The notes under the pieces are model-generated. The model saw nothing but the letters and a program-made list of their open reading frames with translations. It searched no databases and was not told the origin of the DNA. DNA of 45,763 nucleotides. Source: JANLUX01 sp031366005 (GTDB lineage Bacteria; Bacteroidota; Bacteroidia; AKYH767-A; OLB10). Of this stretch, positions 6,900 to 15,491 are shown piece after piece (the stretch's first letter is position 1; each line of letters begins with the position of its first letter). A program made the translations under genes and the position numbers. The DNA lies in NCBI GenBank assembly GCA_031366005.1, contig JANLZB010000025.1, forward strand, positions 1-45,763, written 5' to 3'.

Positions 6900-8447
6900 C
6901 TAAAGCGGTATGTTACCATGTTTTCTTTTTGGCATTTTAGCCACCTTATTTTTAAGGATATCAAATGCTTTAATTAATTTGATGCGTGTTTGATCAGGTA
7001 AAATAACCTCATCAATATATCCACGTTCTGCTGCACGATAAGGATTTGCAAAATGCTCAGTGTATTCCTGTTCTTTCTCTTTCATTTTTGCAACAGGATC
7101 TTTTGATTTTTTTATTTCATTCTTAAAAATAATTTCTGCTGCACCTTTTGCGCCTATCACTGCAATCTCCGCTGAAGGCCATGCGTAATTCATATCTGCA
7201 CCTATATGTTTACTGTTCATCACATCATAAGCACCACCATAAGCTTTGCGTGTTATCACTGTGATGCGCGGAACAGTTGCTTCGCTGAATGCATATAACA
7301 GCTTTGCTCCGTTGGTAATAATACCATTCCATTCCTGATCAGTGCCCGGAAGAAAACCTGGTACATCTTCAAATACTAATAATGGAATATTAAAACAATC
7401 GCAAAAGCGAACAAAGCGCGCTGCTTTAGTAGAAGAATTAATATCTAAAACGCCTGCAAGAAAGGCAGGTTGATTAGCAACTATGCCAATGCTTCTGCCG
7501 GCTAAGCGTGCAAAACCTACTACAATATTTTCAGCAAAATTTTTATGCACTTCAAAAAAACCATCACCATCATCATCAATCACTTCGTTGATCACTTCAC
7601 GTATGTCATATGGCTGATTTGGATTTTCCGGAATTATTGGATTAAGTTTTGATCGCAATTCGTTGCCTGCTTCATATAGTTTTTTCGGAGCATCATCTTC
7701 ACAGTTATCCGGAATATAACTATGTAATTTTTTAAGATACATAATACATTCCATTTCATTTGCACACGCAAAATGTGTAACACCTGATTTAGTGCTGTGT
7801 GTAGAAGCACCACCTAATTCTTCGCTCGTTACTTCCTCGTGCGTAACAGTTTTTAAAACGTTAGGTCCTGTAACAAACATATAGCTGGTATTTTCAACCA
7901 TCAAAATAAAATCAGTCATAGCAGGAGAATAAACAGCACCACCTGCACATGGTCCCATGATTGCACTCAACTGAGGAATAACTCCTGATGATTGCACATT
8001 GCGATAAAAAATATCAGCGTATCCACCCAGCGATACCACACCTTCCTGTATGCGTGCTCCGCCCGAATCATTTAAACCAATTACAGGAACGCCATTTTGT
8101 AAAGCAAGATCCATGATGCGGCAAATTTTTTCTGCATGTGTTTCAGAAAGTGAACCACCAAAGACCGTGAAGTCCTGAGAAAAAACATAAACAGAGCGAC
8201 CATTTATGCGACCATATCCTGTCACTACTCCATCTCCCAGATATTTTTCCTTATCCATTCCGAAATCTGTAGCTCGATGTGTTACAAACATTCCAATCTC
8301 TTCAAAGCTACCTTCATCCAGTAACAGCTGTAATCTTTCACGTGCCGTTAATTTCCCCTTTTTATGTTGAGCGGCAATACGGTCTTCACCGCCACCTTTC
8401 ATTGCTTCTATGATTTTATTTTCTAATTGTTGGAGTTTGTCCTGCAT
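6900..8447 (-). CDS. Acyl-CoA carboxylase beta subunit (propionyl-CoA type carboxyltransferase)
   Basis: The 515-residue protein is a biotin-dependent carboxyltransferase subunit of the PccB/MmdA family. It moves a carboxyl group between carboxybiotin and an acyl-CoA, most often propionyl-CoA, in the cytoplasm. The N-terminal lobe shows LTARERLQLLLDEGSFEE and VFSQDFTVFGGSLSETHAEK, then the oxyanion loop GLNDSGGARIQEGV and GPCAGGAVYSPA. The C-terminal lobe shows VPGFLPGTDQEWNGIITNGAKLLYAF and RKAYGGAYDVM. The length is normal. No biotin carboxylase or biotin carrier gene lies nearby, so the partner must be elsewhere. It could equally be the alpha subunit of methylmalonyl-CoA decarboxylase; sequence alone does not separate the two. 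Confidence 0.93.
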   Translation of the reverse strand: MQDKLQQLENKIIEAMKGGGEDRIAAQHKKGKLTARERLQLLLDEGSFEEIGMFVTHRATDFGMDKEKYLGDGVVTGYGRINGRSVYVFSQDFTVFGGSLSETHAEKICRIMDLALQNGVPVIGLNDSGGARIQEGVVSLGGYADIFYRNVQSSGVIPQLSAIMGPCAGGAVYSPAMTDFILMVENTSYMFVTGPNVLKTVTHEEVTSEELGGASTHSTKSGVTHFACANEMECIMYLKKLHSYIPDNCEDDAPKKLYEAGNELRSKLNPIIPENPNQPYDIREVINEVIDDDGDGFFEVHKNFAENIVVGFARLAGRSIGIVANQPAFLAGVLDINSSTKAARFVRFCDCFNIPLLVFEDVPGFLPGTDQEWNGIITNGAKLLYAFSEATVPRITVITRKAYGGAYDVMNSKHIGADMNYAWPSAEIAVIGAKGAAEIIFKNEIKKSKDPVAKMKEKEQEYTEHFANPYRAAERGYIDEVILPDQTRIKLIKAFDILKNKVAKMPKRKHGNIPL

Positions 8448-8845
8448 AAGTTAATGAGATAAAAAATTGATTACATTATGAAAAACATTTTCATAACGCT
8501 GTAAAAATAAAAAAAGAAAGACGGCTTTGACGGTTACAATAAAACGATAAATTCGATATAACAATTATTTGGAAGCATCAAGTTAGTTGATTTAAATCTT
8601 AGTTGATATCCGCTATTTCCAAATCTCATTGTTTTTATCTCTGTGAATTTTAGAAATGATGGGCACATTAATACAGAACAAAATGTAGTCGTAGTATTAA
8701 TCAGATGAATAGCCATTCGGGGAAATTATACAAATGAAAAAATAAAAAAACGGAAGGGTGATTTAAAGCGTCACTGTAAGGAACAAAGAAATCTGTTTTA
8801 TAGCTACAGATTGCATTGTTCATCGCAATGACGAAAAAAAATCTT
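8448..8845. other. 398-base intergenic region, no supported gene
   Basis: AT-rich spacer between the carboxylase start and the porin stop. It contains an open frame of 60 codons on the minus strand (8534-8716) with no family resemblance and no convincing promoter, and an imperfect inverted repeat at 8769-8833. The carboxylase promoter should lie near 8450-8510, but no clear consensus was found. Confidence 0.6.
8769..8833. repeat. Imperfect inverted repeat ending in CGTCA / TGACG
   Basis: The 27-base arms 8769-8795 and 8807-8833 match at 21 of 27 positions when one is reversed and complemented. The outer ends are CGTCA and TGACG and the inner ends ATCTG and CAGAT. From memory this is the layout of a palindromic repeat (CGTCATTGCGAGGAACGAAG...) common between genes in Bacteroidota and other phyla. 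Here it looks partly decayed. Confidence 0.6.
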
Positions 8846-10153
8846 TTAAAAATTTAAATCAACTCCTACTGCAAATGCATTTAAGGAATTGTTTACTGTT
8901 ACATCAACATCAAGCGGCTGAACATTCAATGCTTTTATTGTTTGATCTTTTTGCCAGAAAGTGTGCATATAACCTGCGTTCACAGTAATGTGTTTGTTTT
9001 GTTTAAATGCAAAACCGCAGTTCATATTAAAATTATCATCCTGCACCACTTCAAATGTTCCCATGTGTGTGTAATAACCTGCTTTATCAGCGTAAGCGAA
9101 ATCAGAATATGCTCCGCCACCGCTTATCATCCATTTTTTAGTGCATTGATATTGTAAACCCAGAGCATAAGTAGAGGCATCACCAGCCATTGACGACCAT
9201 GATTTTTCTTCAGTTACCATTGTTGATTTACCCCAGTCAGCCTGCTTTTGGAAATAATAATTATAATCAACCAATGCTGTAAACTTTGGAGTCAATTTAA
9301 TACCTGCTCCAAACGCTAACACTGCAGGCAAATCTCTGCGGCTCAATGCACCATCTGTGGTAACACCATAATCATCTTTCGTTTGTTTGGTTTTAAAATC
9401 CAGTTTGACATTTGTTTCATAACGAACAGAAAAATTCATCATTTCATTTGCCTTTACATTCATGCTCATTACAGCACCCCAGCCTGTTGCGTTATCTGTT
9501 GTTTGTAAATTCAAAGGCATATCTTCTAAACCAAAAGGAGAAGAAGTGAGTACCATACCTGCTTCTGTTTTATTTTTTGCATTCAGGTAACGACCTGAAA
9601 TTGCAAATGAGAAATATTTAGTAGGTTGATAAGCAATTCCTATTGTAGAAGTCATGTAGTAAGAGCTTGCTTTTAAATGCTGATTCTTTGCTTCACCATA
9701 AGCGCCTTGTGCTGCCATTAAACTCTGCATTGCAATCATATCAGTTGTGATAGAGCCTTCAGGATAATTCATTGTAGCACCACCACCTGATACAAACATG
9801 CCGCCAAACATGGCCCATTGATTGGTTTTGTAAGCTGCATAAATGTTCGGAAGAAATGCATCTGCACCATCCTGTTGAAATTCTTTTTCTCCTTCTCCCA
9901 TTCCAAAATCATAACGATGACTTGGGTTACGAAACAATGACTGGTTACCCATATTAATATGCAAACCATTGTCCATTGAAGTTAATCCTGCCGGATTATA
10001 TACTACAATATCAGTTGCATCAGTAGCGGCATTGCGTGCAGAAATTCTCATCCATTCAGCGCTCAGATTACTTAAATTGTCAAGCTGTGCAAACACTGAG
10101 TGAGTGCAAAGAGTTAACAATGCAATAAGAAATAAATTTTTAAATGATTTCAT
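8846..10153 (-). CDS. OmpP1/FadL-family outer membrane channel
   Basis: The 435-residue protein is an outer-membrane beta barrel of the FadL/TodX/OmpP1 family, which lets hydrophobic molecules such as fatty acids cross the outer membrane. A signal peptide (MKSFKNLFLIALLTLCTHSVFA) is followed by the typical hatch start, SAEWMRISARNAATDATDIVVYNPAGLTSM, matching the family's NPAG element. The remainder alternates aromatic and polar residues as barrel strands, ending in VNNSLNAFAVGVDLNF with a terminal Phe as expected for BAM substrates. It is transcribed alone. The substrate cannot be told from sequence. Confidence 0.9.
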   Translation of the reverse strand: MKSFKNLFLIALLTLCTHSVFAQLDNLSNLSAEWMRISARNAATDATDIVVYNPAGLTSMDNGLHINMGNQSLFRNPSHRYDFGMGEGEKEFQQDGADAFLPNIYAAYKTNQWAMFGGMFVSGGGATMNYPEGSITTDMIAMQSLMAAQGAYGEAKNQHLKASSYYMTSTIGIAYQPTKYFSFAISGRYLNAKNKTEAGMVLTSSPFGLEDMPLNLQTTDNATGWGAVMSMNVKANEMMNFSVRYETNVKLDFKTKQTKDDYGVTTDGALSRRDLPAVLAFGAGIKLTPKFTALVDYNYYFQKQADWGKSTMVTEEKSWSSMAGDASTYALGLQYQCTKKWMISGGGAYSDFAYADKAGYYTHMGTFEVVQDDNFNMNCGFAFKQNKHITVNAGYMHTFWQKDQTIKALNVQPLDVDVTVNNSLNAFAVGVDLNF

Positions 10154-10261
10154 TTGTTAATGATTTAAGTTAAGGTTGTATTTACGACACGGGCTAAGGA
10201 AGGTTACATTATAAGAAGAGGTTAACTTGTTTTCTGTAAGACACTTATCTGAAACAGTGGA

Positions 10262-10636
10262 TCATTTTTTCTTTACCAGTGCTTTGATCAGGTTTTCTTT
10301 CACCCGATATTTTACAATTTCGGAAATGAGTTTCAGCGGTAATGGTTTATTTAAGGGAAACTGAACAGAACCCTTACCCATTTTATAATCCGATAGTTCT
10401 CTATTAAATTTTTTATGACCTGAAGGCAATGCATAAAAACCGATATGATTTTTATATCCTGCAAAATACACCAGCATTCCATCAAGCTTATACCCTGGCA
10501 TTCCATAGCTGATCACTTCCTCAGCTTCTGGGGCTGCTTTTTTAACAGTGACACGCATCTGTTTTAAAAGCAGTTGCGTGTCTTTTGGAAAGGCGTTGAT
10601 ATACTCTTCAACAGAGTTAGCCTTAACAGCTTTCAT
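10262..10636 (-). CDS. DUF1801 (YdhG/YdeI-like) protein
   Basis: This 124-residue cytoplasmic protein matches DUF1801, a small family related to the frataxin-like fold. The family pattern is visible as EEYINAFPKDTQLLLKQMRVTVKKAAPEAEEVISYGMPGYKL, followed by VYFAGYKNHIGFYALPSG and KGSVQFPLNKPLP. The biochemical role is not established. It is the last gene of a three-gene minus-strand run, 25 bases after the VOC gene, so it is probably cotranscribed with the VOC and SRPBCC genes. Such trios recur in Bacteroidota. Confidence 0.9.
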   Translation of the reverse strand: MKAVKANSVEEYINAFPKDTQLLLKQMRVTVKKAAPEAEEVISYGMPGYKLDGMLVYFAGYKNHIGFYALPSGHKKFNRELSDYKMGKGSVQFPLNKPLPLKLISEIVKYRVKENLIKALVKKK

Positions 10637-10661
10637 AATATTGAATTCTTAGTTAATTTTT

Positions 10662-11501
10662 TTATGCGTTCACTAATTTTTCAATATCCAGCTTTTTCAT
10701 TTTCATAAGCTCGGGCATTACTCTTTGAGATTTTTTCGGGTCAGTCATTAATTTGCCAATAATGCTCGGAATAATTTGCCACGAAACGCCAAACTTATCT
10801 ACGAGCCAGCCGCACATACTTTCTTTGCCGCCTTCAGTCAACTTATTCCAGTAATAATCTATTTCCTTTTGTGTCTCGCAACTCACCACTATAGATACAC
10901 CTTCATTGAAAGTGTAATCATGTGTTCCCGGTCCATCCATTGCAATCATATTATATTGGTCCAATTTAAATTCCGAATACATAACTTTTCCTGCATTCTC
11001 ATTGTCTTCTTGCGGGTAATGCATCATCAAATCAATGGAAGAATTACCAAAAACAGAAGTGTATAATTTTTCTGCTTCTTCTGCTCTGCCAAAATTATTG
11101 CCTGTAAATAACATCGAAGGTCTTGTTTGAGGTTTATCATCAGCATTATTAATAATTGATAACTGCCACGTCACTCCGAATTTATCCTGCAACCAGCCAT
11201 ATCTTTCACTCCAGGGTTGCTTATCAATTGCTATCAAAGCTTTTCCACCATCAATTAACTTATTCCACTTCTCGTTGGTTTCCTCAATTGTTTCAAAGGT
11301 TACAAAAATTGAAATGGACGGATTGATCTTAAACATTGGCCCGCCATTCAAACCCATAAATTTTTTTCCGTTCAGCTCAAAGTTTACAACCATTGGTGTA
11401 TCCGTAGTAATCTTTGAGTTTTTAAAAATGGAGCAGTAAAAATCTGCTGCGGCTTTTGCTTGTCCATCAAACCATAAGCAAGGATAAATTTGATTTGTCA
11501 T
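10662..11501 (-). CDS. Tandem VOC-domain protein (PhnB-like)
   Basis: The 279-residue protein contains two copies of a glyoxalase/VOC fold of the PhnB or '3-demethylubiquinone methyltransferase-like' type. Copy one spans about residues 3-117 (YPCLWFDGQAKAAADFYCSIF to WLQDKFGVTWQLSI) and copy two about 128-250 (PSMLFTGNNFGRAEEAEKLYTSVF to WLVDKFGVSWQIIP). The shared ending, WL(Q/V)DKFGV(T/S)WQ, shows internal duplication. A C-terminal helix of about 30 residues follows. The enzyme activity is unknown; despite the old name it is not a methyltransferase. It lies 22 bases after the SRPBCC gene and 25 bases before DUF1801 in one likely operon. Confidence 0.92.
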   Translation of the reverse strand: MTNQIYPCLWFDGQAKAAADFYCSIFKNSKITTDTPMVVNFELNGKKFMGLNGGPMFKINPSISIFVTFETIEETNEKWNKLIDGGKALIAIDKQPWSERYGWLQDKFGVTWQLSIINNADDKPQTRPSMLFTGNNFGRAEEAEKLYTSVFGNSSIDLMMHYPQEDNENAGKVMYSEFKLDQYNMIAMDGPGTHDYTFNEGVSIVVSCETQKEIDYYWNKLTEGGKESMCGWLVDKFGVSWQIIPSIIGKLMTDPKKSQRVMPELMKMKKLDIEKLVNA

Positions 11502-11523
11502 TTTTGTTTTTATTTAATGGTTT

Positions 11524-11955
11524 TTAATTTGATTCTGCGTATTTCTTAAAGTTGTTTAAGATTGACTGCCATCCTCCACGTTGCAACTCGAGAGGATTCT
11601 CACTTTCTGCTTCAAAGGTTTCCACTACTTTAGTTGTGTTTCCTTCATTTATAAAAGTAATATTCACTTTTCTTTTGTCATCTAATGTGTAAGCAATTCG
11701 CTCATTTGTTTTCACATCATCATAAACTCCGCTGAAATCGAAACCAAAACTTCCATCCTTTGCTTCCAAACGTGAAAGAAATTTTCCTCCTGTGCGTAAA
11801 TCATTTTCAGCACGCGGTGTATGCCAGTCATCTGATGCATTATTCCATTTAGTGATGTGTTCAGGTGAAGACCAGAGTTTCCATACTTTTTCTACAGGAG
11901 CGTTGATGAGAGCATCAACTGTGATAAATGTTTTTTCTGCTGTTGTCATTTTCAT
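11524..11955 (-). CDS. SRPBCC (AHSA1-like) domain protein
   Basis: The 143-residue cytoplasmic protein has the START/SRPBCC ligand-binding fold related to the Aha1 C-terminal domain. The family start is clear (FITVDALINAPVEKVWKLWSSPEHITKWN), with GGKFLSRLEAKDGSFGFDFSGVYDDV in the middle and GGWQSILNNFKKYAES at the end, where the long closing helix lies. Two in-frame ATGs (11955 and 11949) are possible starts. The ligand is unknown. It leads the run with the double VOC and DUF1801 genes. Confidence 0.9.
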   Translation of the reverse strand: MKMTTAEKTFITVDALINAPVEKVWKLWSSPEHITKWNNASDDWHTPRAENDLRTGGKFLSRLEAKDGSFGFDFSGVYDDVKTNERIAYTLDDKRKVNITFINEGNTTKVVETFEAESENPLELQRGGWQSILNNFKKYAESN

Positions 11956-12080
11956 TGGAGTTTAAAGTTCTTGTTTTTAAAATTGAATTAATAGTGCAAT
12001 AGGTGATGATAAATACAAAGCTCTAAAGATAAAAAGACAATTAAACAGGATGATTAAAAAAACGGAAGAAATACTAAACT

Positions 12081-12108
12081 AAAAACCCTCCGTGAGTGGA
12101 GGGTTTTT
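12081..12108 (-). terminator. Intrinsic terminator of the DUF2723 gene
   Basis: AAAAACCCTCC pairs perfectly with GGAGGGTTTTT around a 6-base loop. It lies directly after the minus-strand stop codon at 12110-12112, and on that strand the stem ends in a T run. The symmetry of the A and T tracts means it could work in either direction. Confidence 0.85.
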
Positions 12109-12109
12109 G

Positions 12110-15100
12110 TTATTTGGCTGCTGTAAACCGACTCTCTAAACTTTTAAAGCGCGGTTCCAGACTCTTTACAATATCCTTTTGATCGGCAGCTTTTGCCAGT
12201 CGGATTAATTCCTGGAATACTGCCATTGCCTGGTTCATATCACGATCAATAAACTTGACGTACTCGGTTCCTTTTAAGGAAAAATAATAATTAAGATCAT
12301 CTTCATAAATATCCGCCATGCGTTTTACAATTGCATTTGCAGTTTCAATAGCATGCTTGCGTTTTTGCTCAGGCAACTCCACAGTGCTGCTGTTTAACAC
12401 GCTGTCCATCGGGTTTTCATTAAAGCTCTTTGCTGCGCGATAATACAATTCTATCGGGCGCAACATCATTACATTATAAGGAACCGTTTTATCAGGCATC
12501 TCATAATTCATTTTGTCCAGTACTTTAATGCTAGAATCACGCTGTCCTCTTTGCAGTAATGTTTCTGAAAGCCGTGAAAAATTATTTCTGAAATTCATGC
12601 ACATGTTCAGGTTGTTCTGATCAAGATAAACATCTTCACGGTTTAAATTTCCCCATTGGAATTTGTTCATCATGTTATTGTACATGTCTTTTGCATCCAC
12701 ACGTCCGGTTTGTCCCTGTGCATCATTTCCTTCTGACCTGATAGGAACAATCCGGTAAGCTAATCCTTCCAGTTGGAAGTAGAGCTCCAGGTTCATATAA
12801 CTTTCATTACCTACTGTCACTGCAAAATAAACAGGACGTTTCCAGTTATTATGTGCAAGCAAATCCAGAATCATCAGATCAGCCTTCATGATATAACTTT
12901 TATCTATTTCCCATCTCATCGTATCTACAACCAATCCTGCATCTTCGGGTCGTACAGTTCCTGTTTTTAAAACCGTTTCTTTATCAATTTTAATATAGAA
13001 CTTTTTGGTCGGGAAATAATTGAGTGAATTACCACCCTGTGTCTGCACTTTAAATTCTGGTCCGTCATTCGCGATAAAATCAATCACATCTTTCAGATCG
13101 GTATAACCTGGAATTTGGCGATCATAAAACGGAACATAATCACGCGTTCCCTGAATATATTTATCATTAGTTAAACTAAAAGGAACGGGTTCGCTTTGAT
13201 AAGCTCTTCGTTTTGCCTGATCAATATACCAGTCAGTATTAAGAAGGGATAAATTAATAATACGAATATCTGGCCGCACCCCTTCCACCTCTTGTATATA
13301 CCATAAGGGGAAAGTATCGTTATCACCATTGGTAAATATGATTGCATTGGGCGCACATGATTGTAAATAGTTCCATGCAAAATCACGCGAGGTATAACGA
13401 TGAGAACGATTATGATCATCCCAACCATCCTTTGCCATAACTCCCGGAACAATGAGGCAAACAATCGCTGCAACAATGCCTGCTGTTCTGCCATCCATCT
13501 TTTTCTTCATCCAATCTGCAATTGCCAGCACTCCCAATCCAATCCAGATTGCAAACGCATAAAATGATCCTGCATAAGCATAATCACGCTCACGCGGCTG
13601 GTATGGCGGGCCGTTCAGATAAAGAACAATAGCAATACCTGTGAAAAAGAATAAAAGAAGGACTACAAAAAAATCTTTCCGGTCTTTTTTATAATGATAA
13701 ATCAAACCAATAATGCCTAAGATGAGAGGAAGAAAATAAAAGCAGTTATGCCCTTTATTATTCAACATGCTTTTGGGAAGATGATCTTGTGGACCAAGCC
13801 GTGCCTGGTCAATAAATTTAATTCCACTTATCCAGTTTCCTTTTGTAATTCCCCCATGTCCTTGTATATCATTCTGCCTTCCCACAAAATTCCACATGAA
13901 ATATCTAAAGTACATGTGACCTAACTGGTAACGAAAAAGGAATTTCAGATTTTCTGCAAACGTGGGTGTTTCATCTCCTTTAATACCCGCCCATTCTTTG
14001 TAAGCTGATATATGGCTTTCCTGTGCACTATACATACGGGGAAGAATGGTGCATTTATCAGGTTCATATTTTGGAATAAGTCGCGCACCTGTTTCAATAT
14101 ATTTATCCTTACCTTTTGCATATTGCATGCTGCCATTTTCCAGATCAACCTGTTTTGCATTATAATACTGACCATACATCAACGGGCGATCACCATACTG
14201 CTCGCGATTAATATAACCCAACAAGCTAAATGCGTTTTCAGGATCATTTTCATCCATTGGCGGATTAGCTGCAGAACGAACAACAATTTGTGTGTAGCTG
14301 CTGTAGCCGATGATAATAAACAAGGCACTGAGAATGGCTGTATTCAACAATACCTTATTGTTTTTTGCAGAGTAAATTAATCCATACCAGATGCCTGCAC
14401 CAATTAATAATAAGAAGAAAATAAATCCGCTCCAGAACGGCAATCCAAATCCATTTACAAACATCAATTCAAATTTTGACGCAATAGATACTAGTCCTGA
14501 AATAATACCGTATTGAACAGCAGCAAGAATGACAACACCAATAACCCCGGTTTTTATTATACCCCATGTAGTTACAACTGGATACCTGCGGAAATAATAT
14601 ACAAATGCAAGAGCCGGTATGGTAAGTAAGTTCAACAAGTGAACACCAATTGACAAACCCATTAAATAAGCGATAAGAATTATCCAGCGTATTGAATGTT
14701 TTTCGTCTGCTACATTTTCCCATTTAAAAATTGCCCAAAACACAATGGCTGTAAAAAAACTGGAACTTGCATATACTTCACCTTCCACAGCCGAAAACCA
14801 GAATGAATCGCTGAAAGTGTAAGCCAGTGCTCCAATAAAACCAGCTCCCATCACAGCAATTATTCCATCCTGCGTAATCTCATTTTTATTAGCTACAATC
14901 TTTTTTGCGATAGCGGTAATGGTCCAGAAAAGAAAGAGGATACAGAAAGCGCTCATTAAAGCTGACATAATGTTAACCATCACTGATACCATCTTAACGT
15001 TATCACCTGCCAGCAAGCTCATAGCACGGCCCATCATCAAAAACAAAGGCGCTCCGGGAGGATGACCTACCTGAAGTTTATAAGAGGCAGCAATGAATTC

Positions 15101-15211
15101 ACCGCAGTCCCAAAAACTGCCTGTGGGTTCTATCGTACTGCAATACACAAAAGCTGCGATGGCAAAGGTGATCCAGCCACACAGGTTGTTAACCAATCTA
15201 TAGTTTTTCAT
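12110..15211 (-). CDS. DUF2723 (TMEM260-like) membrane glycosyltransferase
   Basis: The 1033-residue protein begins with roughly a dozen membrane helices (residues 1-600) and ends in a soluble region (600-1033). The N-terminal loop contains GSFWDCGEFIAASYKLQVGH, with Asp35 and Glu38 placed like the acidic catalytic residues of GT-C enzymes, then PPGAPLF. This is the DUF2723 signature; the human member TMEM260 was reported as a protein O-mannosyltransferase, and bacterial members are plausible lipid-linked sugar donors to secreted proteins. The soluble part contains NGDNDTFPLWYIQEVEGVRPD, then helical segments with a TPR-like look near the C-terminus. Length is normal for Bacteroidota homologues. 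It appears to be monocistronic. Substrate and sugar are inference only. Confidence 0.88.
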   Translation of the reverse strand: MKNYRLVNNLCGWITFAIAAFVYCSTIEPTGSFWDCGEFIAASYKLQVGHPPGAPLFLMMGRAMSLLAGDNVKMVSVMVNIMSALMSAFCILFLFWTITAIAKKIVANKNEITQDGIIAVMGAGFIGALAYTFSDSFWFSAVEGEVYASSSFFTAIVFWAIFKWENVADEKHSIRWIILIAYLMGLSIGVHLLNLLTIPALAFVYYFRRYPVVTTWGIIKTGVIGVVILAAVQYGIISGLVSIASKFELMFVNGFGLPFWSGFIFFLLLIGAGIWYGLIYSAKNNKVLLNTAILSALFIIIGYSSYTQIVVRSAANPPMDENDPENAFSLLGYINREQYGDRPLMYGQYYNAKQVDLENGSMQYAKGKDKYIETGARLIPKYEPDKCTILPRMYSAQESHISAYKEWAGIKGDETPTFAENLKFLFRYQLGHMYFRYFMWNFVGRQNDIQGHGGITKGNWISGIKFIDQARLGPQDHLPKSMLNNKGHNCFYFLPLILGIIGLIYHYKKDRKDFFVVLLLFFFTGIAIVLYLNGPPYQPRERDYAYAGSFYAFAIWIGLGVLAIADWMKKKMDGRTAGIVAAIVCLIVPGVMAKDGWDDHNRSHRYTSRDFAWNYLQSCAPNAIIFTNGDNDTFPLWYIQEVEGVRPDIRIINLSLLNTDWYIDQAKRRAYQSEPVPFSLTNDKYIQGTRDYVPFYDRQIPGYTDLKDVIDFIANDGPEFKVQTQGGNSLNYFPTKKFYIKIDKETVLKTGTVRPEDAGLVVDTMRWEIDKSYIMKADLMILDLLAHNNWKRPVYFAVTVGNESYMNLELYFQLEGLAYRIVPIRSEGNDAQGQTGRVDAKDMYNNMMNKFQWGNLNREDVYLDQNNLNMCMNFRNNFSRLSETLLQRGQRDSSIKVLDKMNYEMPDKTVPYNVMMLRPIELYYRAAKSFNENPMDSVLNSSTVELPEQKRKHAIETANAIVKRMADIYEDDLNYYFSLKGTEYVKFIDRDMNQAMAVFQELIRLAKAADQKDIVKSLEPRFKSLESRFTAAK

Positions 15212-15445
15212 TCGTAAGTAGTGAAAGGTGGGCGAAGGTATAAATTATTTGATAGGAGGGTTTTGGCACAACTCATAACTTAATCTTTTCTTTATTCTAT
15301 TTCGTTTTTCTTTATTAATTAGAAGATTTGCAATAATGCATGAGTGAAAGAATCAATTCGATTACTATTAATTCATGAAGCGTAACACGAATAGAAATAA
15401 ATGAATATTAAAATCAACTTTTTACTGCCCGTTCATTTAAATTCT

Positions 15446-15453
15446 TAGTTTTG
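15446..15453 (+). promoter_or_regulatory. -7 box of the TonB-receptor operon
   Basis: TAGTTTTG matches the TAnnTTTG consensus and lies 38 bases before the ATG at 15492. No clear -33 TTTG is present at the right distance, so the promoter may be weak or need an activator. Confidence 0.4.
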
Positions 15454-15491
15454 GCAGCCCTTTTCGCTGTTTCACTAAAGCTTTAAAAAGA

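Noticed and set aside
8534..8716. 60-codon open frame in the 398-base gap
   Set aside because: No family resemblance, no good promoter, and a composition like the surrounding spacer; possible but not supported.
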